Positions 1-5,160 of a DNA stretch of 9,092 nucleotides are shown here, one piece after another. The notes beneath the pieces are model-generated. The model was given only the letters and a program-made list of their open reading frames with translations, was not told the DNA's origin and ran no database searches. The stretch is from a bacterium (GTDB lineage Bacteria > Patescibacteriota > Minisyncoccia > Phycocordibacterales > SBAW01): assembly GCA_030647845.1 (NCBI GenBank), contig JAUSIO010000069.1, forward strand, positions 1 through 9,092, written 5' to 3'. A program made the translations under genes and the position numbers. Numbering within the stretch: position 1 is the first letter of the stretch; each line of letters opens with the position of its first letter.

Positions 1-757
1 CTGTCCTTGGTGCTTGCTTCGCTGTAGGCGGAACGTCCTGTAAGGAGGCTGTTTTAGGAGCTACACGCTGTGCTAGAGGGATATAGGAGCGGGGTTGTTT
101 GGTAAGACCTATCAGAGTATCCTCTATGACTTTTGCATCGGAGATTTTTGCAAAACGCTCTCCCAAAGATAGGGCTTCCTCTGCTGGTATACCCTTAAAC
201 ACTCTTTGTGCTTCTATCGCTATATCTCCTACTTTTGTTGCTTTCGCCGCAAACTGTGCAAAAGGTTTTAGAAGTTTAGAACCCGCACCACCAGTAAAAA
301 AGTCCGCCGTAAGCAGTACACCACTTAATGCTCCACCAGTTTTCTTTCCCCAATCTTCTCCTAGAATAGCTTTGTCCTCTCCCGCAAGAGAAACAGGGGA
401 GGAAGTTCCTAGTAGATTTTCAGTTAAATATCCAAATGTTGTGCCTTGTTCTTGCACAAAAGGTTTACCATAGTCTATTTCCAATCCCTTTTTACCCACC
501 CCAACTTTGCCAGTAGTAAGAGCTTGTGCTCCTGCAACATAAGTGCGGGCTATTCCTTGCCCCAAGTCTTTCAATAATGTGCTAGGTTCTGTCGTCATCG
601 GCGTACTCCTACCCATACCCAAGTTTGCTGAAAGGAAAGGCGAGAGGATAGGTTCAAGTAGTGGTTTATTTGCAACTTGATTTTGTTTTGCAAGCAAAGG
701 TAGAGGTCGTGCAAACAACCCTGTCGAAGTTGGTTTTTCTATAGAAAACAATCCCAT
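1..757 (-). CDS. Probable large phage virion protein, N-terminal part (runs off left edge)
   Basis: An uninterrupted minus-strand frame starts with ATG at 757-755 and continues for about 252 codons to the window edge without a stop, so only the N-terminal part is visible. It begins MGLFSIEKPTSTGLF. The first 60 residues are Pro/Leu-rich. Later there are Gly/Ala-rich hydrophobic stretches around residues 140-180 (GGALSGVLLTADFFTGGAG) that could form amphipathic helices. The start is set by the upstream gene: its stop TAA is followed by CACT and then this ATG, suggesting coupled translation. I do not recognise a catalytic motif. Position after a virion-like gene suggests an internal or injected virion protein, possibly very long, but this is inferred from context only. 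A plus-strand reading at 99-473 is a shadow of this frame. Confidence 0.6.
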   Translation of the reverse strand, partial: MGLFSIEKPTSTGLFARPLPLLAKQNQVANKPLLEPILSPFLSANLGMGRSTPMTTEPSTLLKDLGQGIARTYVAGAQALTTGKVGVGKKGLEIDYGKPFVQEQGTTFGYLTENLLGTSSPVSLAGEDKAILGEDWGKKTGGALSGVLLTADFFTGGAGSKLLKPFAQFAAKATKVGDIAIEAQRVFKGIPAEEALSLGERFAKISDAKVIEDTLIGLTKQPRSYIPLAQRVAPKTASLQDVPPTAKQAPRT

Positions 758-761
758 AGTG

Positions 762-2081
762 TTATACAGAGCGGTCGGAAGTTGATTTGGGCTTTGTTCC
801 TCCACCAAGTGCAGTAATCTGCGGCCAAGTGTTCAAGGGGTTCACATAATCTTTTATCGGGTACAGTTGTAAAAAGTCAGATTGGAGGCCACCTTTTGTA
901 GTCCAATTTTTTAGTCCTGTAAGATATGCGGCGGGGTCAACCCACCCGTCGGGGCCGCGCGTAGCAATAAGCTCCTGCTGGTCGCTTTGGTACTGCGTAG
1001 GCGAGTATTGAAGTTGTCCACTCACAAATGTTTTGCCAGTGTTCAATCCTGCCACGGTAGTTGTTGTTCCTTTCGCGTTACCTGTATTCTCAAACGCCTG
1101 CTGTGCCAAATCACTTACATCTGCTTGGTATGTAGCCGACTTCGGATTTAACGCCAAAATCTTTGCAGAAATATCTGCTTGTCCATTCTTCATCGCTTCA
1201 CCGGCAAGTGTCTGTGCGTAGTTAAGAGCATCTCGTTGCACAGTAAACTCATTTGCCTTTTGTGTCTTCATTTCGTCCAACCTGTTCTGTTCTGCTTTGG
1301 TAGCGAAGTCGTACACCTTGTCGATAATATCTGTACGGTATTTATACTGCGCGGCATTATCAGCAACTTGTGCCTTGAAGAAGTCGTCAATGCGACCTTG
1401 TGCTTGTTGCAAGATACCTTGCGAAAGGTTTGCCTTGCCCTGTGCGCTTGCCAGTTCTGCTTGGGCTATAAGAGCTTGGAATTGTACTGGGGCGGCGCGG
1501 AGCATATTATCGCGGAGTGCTTCACGGGTTTGTCCCTCGATAGCCGACATAGAACCACGTCCTATATTTTGTCCCTCTACTTGTGCGGGTATAAGAGCAT
1601 TTTGTTGATACTGGAACCCTGCTAGTTGAGCATTAAGAGCATTATATTTATCCTGTGCCGCTTGTACTGCCGCTTGGTCTACGTTAAAAGTATTTTGTGC
1701 GGCGGTTTCGTTCGCTCTAGCTGTTTCAGGTGAAACGCCATAGGTACTTTGATACGTGTCAGCAGTAGAAGTAGGTTTGGGGAACATTGCCTCTAGTTGT
1801 TTTTGTAGGTTAGAGGTAGAAGTGTTTGCAGGGTCTACCAGTGGAGTCAGTGCAGAAGCATTGGCTGTCGCCATAGCAGTATAGCCAGCCGTATCTGCTT
1901 GGTAGTTAGTGGTGTCCGTAGGCGCAGGTGGTAGCTGTATGGCACTCTGTGGTGTCAGTACAGTCGAGTTGATAGGGGTCGCTGTAGTGCCACCAGACGC
2001 GCTGTAAGCCGTTGTGGGGAGCGTAGTACCTGCGGCTGATGCCGTGTAGCTTCCGTCTGGATTTCGTATGTTTATGGGCAT
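762..2081 (-). CDS. Phage virion-like protein, Ala/Gln-rich, helical centre
   Basis: This gene encodes 439 aa from ATG at 2081-2079 (MPINIRNPDGSYTASA). A TTG 21 nt upstream would add seven residues. I prefer the ATG because TAA-CACT-ATG is the same junction used by the next gene. The first 110 residues are rich in Thr, Ser, Ala and Pro and look unstructured. Residues about 115-320 are Ala/Gln-rich, charged and probably helical or coiled coil. The last 80 contain GPDGWVDPAAYLTGLKNW and an FLQLYPIKDYVNP segment. Similar Asp-Gly-x-Val-xPxxY endings are familiar to me from unnamed phage structural proteins, but I cannot name a family. There is no signal peptide and no enzyme motif. The neighbours (fibre-type fragment upstream, probable large virion protein downstream) support a virion role. 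Confidence 0.6.
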   Translation of the reverse strand: MPINIRNPDGSYTASAAGTTLPTTAYSASGGTTATPINSTVLTPQSAIQLPPAPTDTTNYQADTAGYTAMATANASALTPLVDPANTSTSNLQKQLEAMFPKPTSTADTYQSTYGVSPETARANETAAQNTFNVDQAAVQAAQDKYNALNAQLAGFQYQQNALIPAQVEGQNIGRGSMSAIEGQTREALRDNMLRAAPVQFQALIAQAELASAQGKANLSQGILQQAQGRIDDFFKAQVADNAAQYKYRTDIIDKVYDFATKAEQNRLDEMKTQKANEFTVQRDALNYAQTLAGEAMKNGQADISAKILALNPKSATYQADVSDLAQQAFENTGNAKGTTTTVAGLNTGKTFVSGQLQYSPTQYQSDQQELIATRGPDGWVDPAAYLTGLKNWTTKGGLQSDFLQLYPIKDYVNPLNTWPQITALGGGTKPKSTSDRSV

Positions 2082-2085
2082 AGTG

Positions 2086-2391
2086 TTATGCGGTGATACC
2101 AAAATTGGTTAGGGCGGTTCGTATAGAGTTAATGGCAGTGCGGGCTTCTGCGTCAATCGTTCCACCGCCAGTTGGTGCGGTGATAGCATTTGCTTGAATG
2201 ACAGGAGTAATTCCGTACATCGCAAACTTCTGTGAAGTTGATGTCCCGATTTTCGTTCCCGTAGTTAAACCACCTTGGATATTTCGTCCATCAAGAAGTT
2301 GTAAATGTTTATGAAATACGTAACGGTCAGAGAAATCTAACTTATTCCACTTGTCTAAAAGTGTTTGACAAGCGCTACACTTTCCTTTAGT
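2086..2391 (-). pseudogene. Fibre-type phage protein, 3' fragment without start codon
   Basis: An open minus-strand frame of 101 codons lies between an in-frame TAA at 2394-2392 and its own stop TAA at 2088-2086. It contains no ATG, GTG or TTG before the ATG at 2220, which would leave only 44 residues and cut the recognisable domain. The product includes HKHLQLLDGRNIQ, then TTGTKIGTSTSQKFAMYGITP, and ends in a Leu/Ala-rich tail finishing NFGITA. This GTKIGT-SQK-G-TPV pattern followed by a short helical end is typical of C-termini of phage head- or tail-fibre-like proteins. The upstream half appears to be missing, since the frame meets TAA and TAG going further 5'. The loss coincides with the change to plus-strand genes. 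The +promoter at 2365-2393 overlaps its 5' end. Confidence 0.6.
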
Positions 2392-2393
2392 TT
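2365..2393 (+). promoter_or_regulatory. Candidate promoter of the 105-aa orphan gene
   Basis: A perfect -35 TTGACA (2365-2370) is followed after 17 bp by a weak -10 TAGTTT (2388-2393, 3 of 6 consensus). It is 30 nt upstream of the ATG at 2424, leaving room for a leader with a Shine-Dalgarno. The -35 lies in an inverted repeat, CTTGTC (2350-2355) and GACAAG (2367-2372), which could be a repressor operator. Confidence 0.45.
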
Positions 2394-2408
2394 AAAAAAC
2401 GGAATAGT

Positions 2409-2413
2409 AGGAG
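2409..2413 (+). promoter_or_regulatory. Shine-Dalgarno AGGAG of the 105-aa orphan gene
   Basis: AGGAG lies 10 nt before the ATG at 2424 and fixes that start. Most other genes in this window have no such site, so its presence marks this gene as different. Confidence 0.6.
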
Positions 2414-2423
2414 AGGGAATCCT

Positions 2424-2741
2424 ATGTTGTTGTCAGTGGCTGACGTCCTGGGTATCGGAGCGACAATCGGGGGGCTTTTGGGCGAGCTCGCGGAGCGCGC
2501 GCTTTTGTACAGCCCACTCTATCTTGGGAACGACAGAGCGAGTCTCGAACGACAAGGCGAGCCGGATGTTGCTGTTGGGCGGCCCGAGTATCTTGCCCAA
2601 CAAAGCTTGGCTGGGAGACTGACCGAAACGGAGGCATTGGAGTGTGCACGGTTATTTGCACTCGGTGTGCTCATCCAGTGCACCATCTCCAACGGCGATG
2701 GTTACAAGCGTCTCTACTATCAAGTTTACCGAGGCCCCTGA
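2424..2741 (+). CDS. Orphan hypothetical protein, 105 aa
   Basis: The product begins MLLSVADVLGIGATIGGLLG and ends with YYQVYRGP. I do not recognise the family. Residues 1-30 are hydrophobic with Gly and could form a short helical hairpin or weak membrane association, but two acidic residues interrupt it. Residues 30-70 are charged. Residues 70-90 (ETEALECARLFALGVLIQC) look like an amphipathic helix with two cysteines. Evidence that it is real is contextual: a TTGACA promoter, an AGGAG site 10 nt before the ATG, and a strong intrinsic terminator six bases after the stop. That makes it a complete single-gene transcription unit, oriented against both neighbours. An antisense reading of 79 codons is a shadow. 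Confidence 0.6.
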   Translation: MLLSVADVLGIGATIGGLLGELAERALLYSPLYLGNDRASLERQGEPDVAVGRPEYLAQQSLAGRLTETEALECARLFALGVLIQCTISNGDGYKRLYYQVYRGP

Positions 2742-2746
2742 CCACG

Positions 2747-2779
2747 CCGCTTGAGCAATCAGGCGGTTTTTACTTTTTT
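2747..2779 (+). terminator. Intrinsic terminator after the 105-aa orphan gene
   Basis: An 8-bp stem CCGCTTGA / TCAGGCGG (one G-U pair) with a GCAA tetraloop is followed by TTTTTACTTTTTT. The U-tract is present only on the plus strand. It overlaps the 3' end of the convergent AbrB-like gene. Confidence 0.85.
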
Positions 2780-2931
2780 ATTAGCTTTACGATGATGCAG
2801 TTTCGGTCATTATCATAATCCACATCTACCGTGTCGCCGACTTTGATACCTGTTTCTTTGCATAATTCATCGGGGAAAACTAGACACGCTTGACCCCCGA
2901 ACTCGACTATTTTTGATGTATAAGTTGCCAT
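2770..2931 (-). CDS. AbrB/MazE-like swapped-hairpin DNA-binding protein, 53 aa
   Basis: The product is 53 aa, starting MATYTSKIVEFGGQACLVFP and followed by DELCKETGIKVGDTVDVDYD. The order strand - Gly-x-Ala - (L/V)xxP - short helix - GIKVGDxVDVxY - strand is the AbrB/SpoVT/MazE fold, which dimerises to bind operator DNA. The family includes transition-state regulators and antitoxins. No toxin gene adjoins it, so it could be a solitary regulator or an orphan antitoxin. It starts 18 bp after the trigger factor stop. No Shine-Dalgarno is visible. An extended -10-like TGC-TACACT lies 7 nt before ATG. Its 3' end lies within the terminator of the convergent plus-strand gene. Confidence 0.75.
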   Translation of the reverse strand: MATYTSKIVEFGGQACLVFPDELCKETGIKVGDTVDVDYDNDRNCIIVKLIKK

Positions 2932-2938
2932 ATCATAA

Positions 2939-2944
2939 AGTGTA
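2939..2944 (-). promoter_or_regulatory. Candidate -10 of the AbrB-like gene
   Basis: TACACT (4 of 6 consensus) is preceded by TGC, an extended -10 form, and ends 7 nt before the ATG. No -35 is clear. It lies in the short gap after trigger factor. Confidence 0.3.
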
Positions 2945-2949
2945 GCAAA

Positions 2950-3864
2950 CTACTTTTCTCCCTCCAACAGTTTCAACACTTGTTCGTTGCGGAGGACGGT
3001 TTCGATATGGATGCGCACCAAGTCTTGGCGGGCGTCGGGGAAGTGCTCGAGCGCGTGTTTCATTTCCTTTTCGACCGCTTCGGGGTTGGCAACCACTTTT
3101 TCGTCATCAGCTAGTTTGTTGAGTGCCAACTGGAGCACGGCACGTTTGCGTGCCTGCGCGCGGAACTCCTCGCGTACCTGCGGCTCGGTTTTTTGCATCT
3201 GTTTTAAATAGTCCTCGAATTTTAAACCGAACTTCGTTACGTCCTCCTTCATCTGCGCCATAATTTTTTCCAACTCACTTTCGACAAAAATAGCTGGCAC
3301 CGCGACTTTAGTTTTTTCGAGCAATGCATCAATGATTTTGCCGCGGCGCTTATCGCGCGCCATATAGTCGCGTGCTTTCTGCTCGTCCCCGGGCGAGGGT
3401 GGCGGGTCTGTTTTAGGCAACTCACCAAGGTATGCCTCGAGCGGGAATTTTTCTGCGAGTGTTTTCCAATCTTTGGGCACTGCTACTTCAGGGTAGACCG
3501 CCGCGCGCACGGTGAGTCCGACCGGGTTCTGGGGCGCTAACTTAGTGATACGGATATCGGGGCGGCCGACCGCGTCAACCTTGTGTGCTGTCAAAAGTGC
3601 GGGGTAAAAATCGCGGATAAAAATTTCTACCGCTTCTTCCAATACCCCCAGCTCTCCAATTTTCTGTAGAGCCATTCCTGGTGGCACGTGTCCACGGCGA
3701 AAACCGGGCAGCTCTAAATTTTTCACAATATGTTTGAGGGCCTCTTCTCGGTAAGGCGCAAGTGCGTCGTAGGGAATTTCTCCCACAAGCTCTACCTCCG
3801 ACTCCGGCAGTGCCTTGCGGATAAACGTTTTTGCTGTTTCTTCAAATTGCCCAGAAGATATCAT
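2950..3864 (-). CDS. tig: Trigger factor, short form without PPIase domain
   Basis: This is the ribosome-associated chaperone that meets nascent chains at the exit tunnel. Its 304 aa compare with about 430 in typical homologues. Residues 1-130 form the ribosome-binding domain, with the signature loop GFRRGHVP at 54-61 (usual GFRxGKxP) and the following helix-strand pattern ending AAVYPEVAVP. The FKBP-type peptidyl-prolyl isomerase domain that normally follows is absent: residues 130-165 are a short Pro/Lys-rich linker. Residues 165-304 are the helical C-terminal chaperone arms, with KIIDALLEKTKVAVPAIFVE (176-195) at the usual start of this domain. The ATG is supported by a -10-like hexamer 6 nt upstream. 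The gene follows the small membrane protein by 21 bp. Confidence 0.9.
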   Translation of the reverse strand: MISSGQFEETAKTFIRKALPESEVELVGEIPYDALAPYREEALKHIVKNLELPGFRRGHVPPGMALQKIGELGVLEEAVEIFIRDFYPALLTAHKVDAVGRPDIRITKLAPQNPVGLTVRAAVYPEVAVPKDWKTLAEKFPLEAYLGELPKTDPPPSPGDEQKARDYMARDKRRGKIIDALLEKTKVAVPAIFVESELEKIMAQMKEDVTKFGLKFEDYLKQMQKTEPQVREEFRAQARKRAVLQLALNKLADDEKVVANPEAVEKEMKHALEHFPDARQDLVRIHIETVLRNEQVLKLLEGEK

Positions 3865-3870
3865 TGCGCG

Positions 3871-3900
3871 ATACTAGCACAGGCTCTACGCCTGCGGCAA
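3871..3900 (-). promoter_or_regulatory. Candidate promoter of trigger factor (leaderless geometry)
   Basis: On the minus strand TTGCCG (3895-3900) is followed after 18 bp by TAGTAT (3871-3876), preceded by TGC as in extended -10 elements. The hexamer ends exactly 6 nt before the ATG at 3864, so transcription would begin at or beside the start codon. Confidence 0.45.
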
Positions 3901-4062
3901 CGGAGCCGGCAAATCTTGCTGGTGCTGTGCGCGGATGCGCTGCTCTTGCGTGACCAAAAAATATACGCCGCCGAGTATAAAAATAAGTACGATAATAACT
4001 GCCGCGGCAACGGGTCCCGCTTGCGAAGATTTTTTTTCTTGCGTTTCGACAGCTTCACTCAT
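3886..4062 (-). CDS. Small single-pass membrane protein, 58 aa
   Basis: The product is 58 aa. A polar N-terminus MSEAVETQEKKSSQAGP is followed by one hydrophobic helix at about 18-37 (VAAAVIIVLIFILGGVYFLV), then TQEQRIRAQHQQD and a Pro-rich tail LPAPLPQA. The layout fits a membrane-anchored small protein. With the lysines before the helix, the N-terminus is probably cytoplasmic. I do not recognise the family. It lies 34 bp after ppa and 21 bp before trigger factor, all on one strand. The start is supported by TACAAT 6 nt upstream. A 65-codon Arg/Lys-rich reading in another frame over the same bases (3861-4058) is rejected as a shadow. Confidence 0.65.
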   Translation of the reverse strand: MSEAVETQEKKSSQAGPVAAAVIIVLIFILGGVYFLVTQEQRIRAQHQQDLPAPLPQA

Positions 4063-4068
4063 GCCGCT

Positions 4069-4074
4069 ATTGTA
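4069..4074 (-). promoter_or_regulatory. -10 element of the small membrane protein gene
   Basis: TACAAT (5 of 6 consensus) ends 6 nt before the ATG at 4062. No convincing -35 is present. The gap to ppa is only 34 bp, so readthrough from ppa is also likely. Confidence 0.45.
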
Positions 4075-4096
4075 CCCCCAAATTTATATTACTTCG

Positions 4097-4633
4097 CTAT
4101 TTTGCAAACTTCTGCTTGTAGAGCTCGATGCTTTTGCGGATTGCTTCCAACGCCTCGGCGCGGGGTTTAAACCCGTGCACCACGACTACCGCCGGTTTTT
4201 CTTTGAGCTGTTTTATCGTCTCAAAGAAGAGTTTGTATTCTTTAAGATTATGCTGGTTTATATCTTTGAGGTCCTGCACGTCCTCCCAGCGCTGGTCGTT
4301 GACCGGGGTGGCCAGTATCTTCCAGTCCGACTCACCGCTGTCGGTCATTTCCATAAGTGCGACAGGGCGAGCGTTAACCAAAATGCCGGGCATAAGCGGG
4401 TAGGTGGAAAGCAACATAACGTCAAGTGCGTCGCCGTCGTCCCAGTAGGTTTGCGGCACAAAGCCGTATTCAAACGGGTACGGAGCCGCATTGTAGTTTG
4501 CCCGGTCGAGCTTAATCAAGCCCGTGTCTTTGTCTATCTCGTACTTGTTGTGCGAACCGCGCGGAGTCTCGATAATGACGTTTATTTCTTCGGGGCACTT
4601 TTTGCCCGGGGTGATGTCGTGCCATAGGTTCAT
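4097..4633 (-). CDS. ppa: Inorganic pyrophosphatase, soluble family I
   Basis: This cytoplasmic Mg-dependent enzyme hydrolyses pyrophosphate to two phosphates and drives nucleotide and polymer synthesis forward. At 178 aa it is the normal length. Visible active-site features are E22, K30 and Y31 (NKYEIDKDTG), R44, Y57 in PFEYGFVP, the metal site D66-G-D68-A-L-D71, D98 and D103 before K105 (ESDWKIL), and K141. Two deviations stand out. Ala69 occupies the Pro/Glu position of the usual D-x-D-[PE]-x-D signature. Ile140 stands where E. coli has active-site Tyr141 before the conserved Lys. The metal-binding aspartates are intact, so activity is expected. The start MNLWHDI is typical and is supported by TATACT 6 nt upstream. 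Confidence 0.95.
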   Translation of the reverse strand: MNLWHDITPGKKCPEEINVIIETPRGSHNKYEIDKDTGLIKLDRANYNAAPYPFEYGFVPQTYWDDGDALDVMLLSTYPLMPGILVNARPVALMEMTDSGESDWKILATPVNDQRWEDVQDLKDINQHNLKEYKLFFETIKQLKEKPAVVVVHGFKPRAEALEAIRKSIELYKQKFAK

Positions 4634-4639
4634 ATAAAC

Positions 4640-4645
4640 AGTATA
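4640..4645 (-). promoter_or_regulatory. -10 element of ppa (leaderless geometry)
   Basis: TATACT (5 of 6 consensus) ends exactly 6 nt before the ATG at 4633. No good -35 is seen at 16-18 bp; the upstream bases are an A/T-rich tract that overlaps the toxin 3' end. Confidence 0.5.
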
Positions 4646-4650
4646 TAGGA

Positions 4651-4678
4651 AAAATAAAAAAAGGAAACCCTATTTTTT
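4651..4678 (-). terminator. Weak A/U-rich terminator-like hairpin after the toxin gene
   Basis: On the minus strand AAAAAATAGG pairs with CCTTTTTTT around a GTTT loop (one mismatch). It is followed by ATTTTT. The stem has only two G-C pairs, so it would be weak. It starts within the last codons of the toxin gene and lies before the ppa -10. Confidence 0.35.
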
Positions 4679-4921
4679 ATAGTGATTGGTGATGAGAAAT
4701 ACTTCCGCGCCTCCTTTGGGGGTGATAAAAAAATGCGCTCGATATTTCCGGTCAATACGAAACGAATAAATGCCACGCCAGTGTGGTTGCAGAAGTTCTG
4801 TATTAAGCGATGGGTGGCGAATATTTGCCTCGAACAGTTTTGCAGATTTCTTCCACTTTGTAATTAATTGGCGCTCACGCAGATACGTTTCTAAATCCGT
4901 ACGCAGCGAAACAATTTTCAT
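4670..4921 (-). CDS. RelE/ParE-superfamily type II toxin
   Basis: The product is 83 aa, the normal size for this superfamily. Two N-terminal helices (residues 8-33) lead to RHPSLNTELL, then the beta core WRGIYSFRIDRKYRAHFFI (49-65). The chain ends VFLITNHYKK. Basic residues in the core strands and a C-terminal His-Tyr pair are characteristic of RelE/YoeB/ParE-like toxins. RelE and YoeB members cleave mRNA on the ribosome and ParE members block gyrase. The sequence does not decide which applies here. The ATG at 4921 overlaps the antitoxin TGA as ATGA, giving coupled translation and the usual antitoxin-first order. It appears intact. Confidence 0.8.
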   Translation of the reverse strand: MKIVSLRTDLETYLRERQLITKWKKSAKLFEANIRHPSLNTELLQPHWRGIYSFRIDRKYRAHFFITPKGGAEVFLITNHYKK

Positions 4922-5130
4922 GCTTTGCCGTAGGTCGACTTCCGAAGTCCGCTTTCGAATTCGGCGAGAAATTCTTTTGAATACAGGTTAGTGTGCGCGA
5001 AATCTTGCACGACAGTGACAATATCGTCTTTTACTACGGCCTCGAAAATCCGCCCAGCAAGCTTACGATACGCCGTTGATTGGCGCTTCAAACTCTGATA
5101 TTCATTTTTTTGGATAGTCACCTTGGACAT
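4918..5130 (-). CDS. Type II antitoxin partner of the RelE/ParE toxin
   Basis: The product is 70 aa from ATG at 5130, beginning MSKVTIQKNEYQSLKRQSTA. A short N-terminal strand (KVTIQKNEYQSL) resembles the DNA-binding N-terminus of Phd/AbrB-type antitoxins. It is followed by a helix (AYRKLAGRIFEAV) and a C-terminal half with FLAEFESGLRKS that would wrap the toxin. A reading starting six codons upstream (MCYNST) is rejected because it would begin inside the -10: TATAAT lies exactly 6 nt before the chosen ATG. The gene starts 30 bp after nusA and overlaps the toxin by 4 bp. Antitoxins of this class normally repress their own promoter with the toxin as co-repressor. The identity as antitoxin rests mainly on the pairing. 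Confidence 0.75.
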   Translation of the reverse strand: MSKVTIQKNEYQSLKRQSTAYRKLAGRIFEAVVKDDIVTVVQDFAHTNLYSKEFLAEFESGLRKSTYGKA

Positions 5131-5136
5131 GGTGCT

Positions 5137-5142
5137 ATTATA
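5137..5142 (-). promoter_or_regulatory. -10 element of the antitoxin-toxin operon (leaderless geometry)
   Basis: A perfect TATAAT ends 6 nt before the antitoxin ATG. No clear -35 is seen. The 30-bp gap after nusA contains little else, so an autorepression operator would have to overlap this element. Confidence 0.6.
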
Positions 5143-5160
5143 ACACAAAATAACTTTTCG

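Larger units (their letters stand above)
1..2391 (-). mobile_element. Phage-derived segment (prophage edge or remnant)
   Basis: Three consecutive minus-strand reading frames look like phage virion genes: a fibre-type C-terminal domain, an Ala/Gln/Thr-rich protein and the start of a further large protein. They are packed with only 4 nt between stop and start, unlike the housekeeping genes to the right. By eye the segment is more AT-rich than the nusA to tpiA part. The right limit is placed at 2391, where the first phage frame ends without a start codon, immediately before a plus-strand gene with its own promoter. The left limit is outside the window. I see no integrase, tRNA or direct repeat that would mark an attachment site. 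A chimeric assembly join at this point is a real alternative. Confidence 0.6.

Noticed and set aside
99..473. 124-codon plus-strand frame
   Set aside because: It lies opposite the continuous phage frame 1-757, has no promoter or ribosome binding site, and its composition looks like an antisense reading.
2529..2556. GACAGAGCGAGTCTCGAACGA in the 105-aa gene resembles the TTCGA...GCTC palindromic family on the opposite strand
   Set aside because: The match is short and interrupted and no clear inverted arms are formed, so it is not counted as a copy.
2422..2661. 79-codon minus-strand frame that could have been the missing 5' half of the fibre gene
   Set aside because: It is in the same frame but ends in TAG before the fragment, and another TAA follows. 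Its sequence is Arg/Gln/Pro-rich and shows no fibre features. It is opposite the 105-aa gene.
3861..4058. 65-codon minus-strand frame, Arg/Lys/Ser-rich
   Set aside because: It overlaps the 58-aa membrane protein in another frame; the latter has a sensible helix, normal composition and a -10 at the right distance, so this frame is a shadow.
5131..5148. Upstream start giving the antitoxin six extra residues (MCYNST)
   Set aside because: This start lies upstream of and across TATAAT, which sits exactly 6 nt before the internal ATG; the internal start also begins with a normal antitoxin N-terminus.
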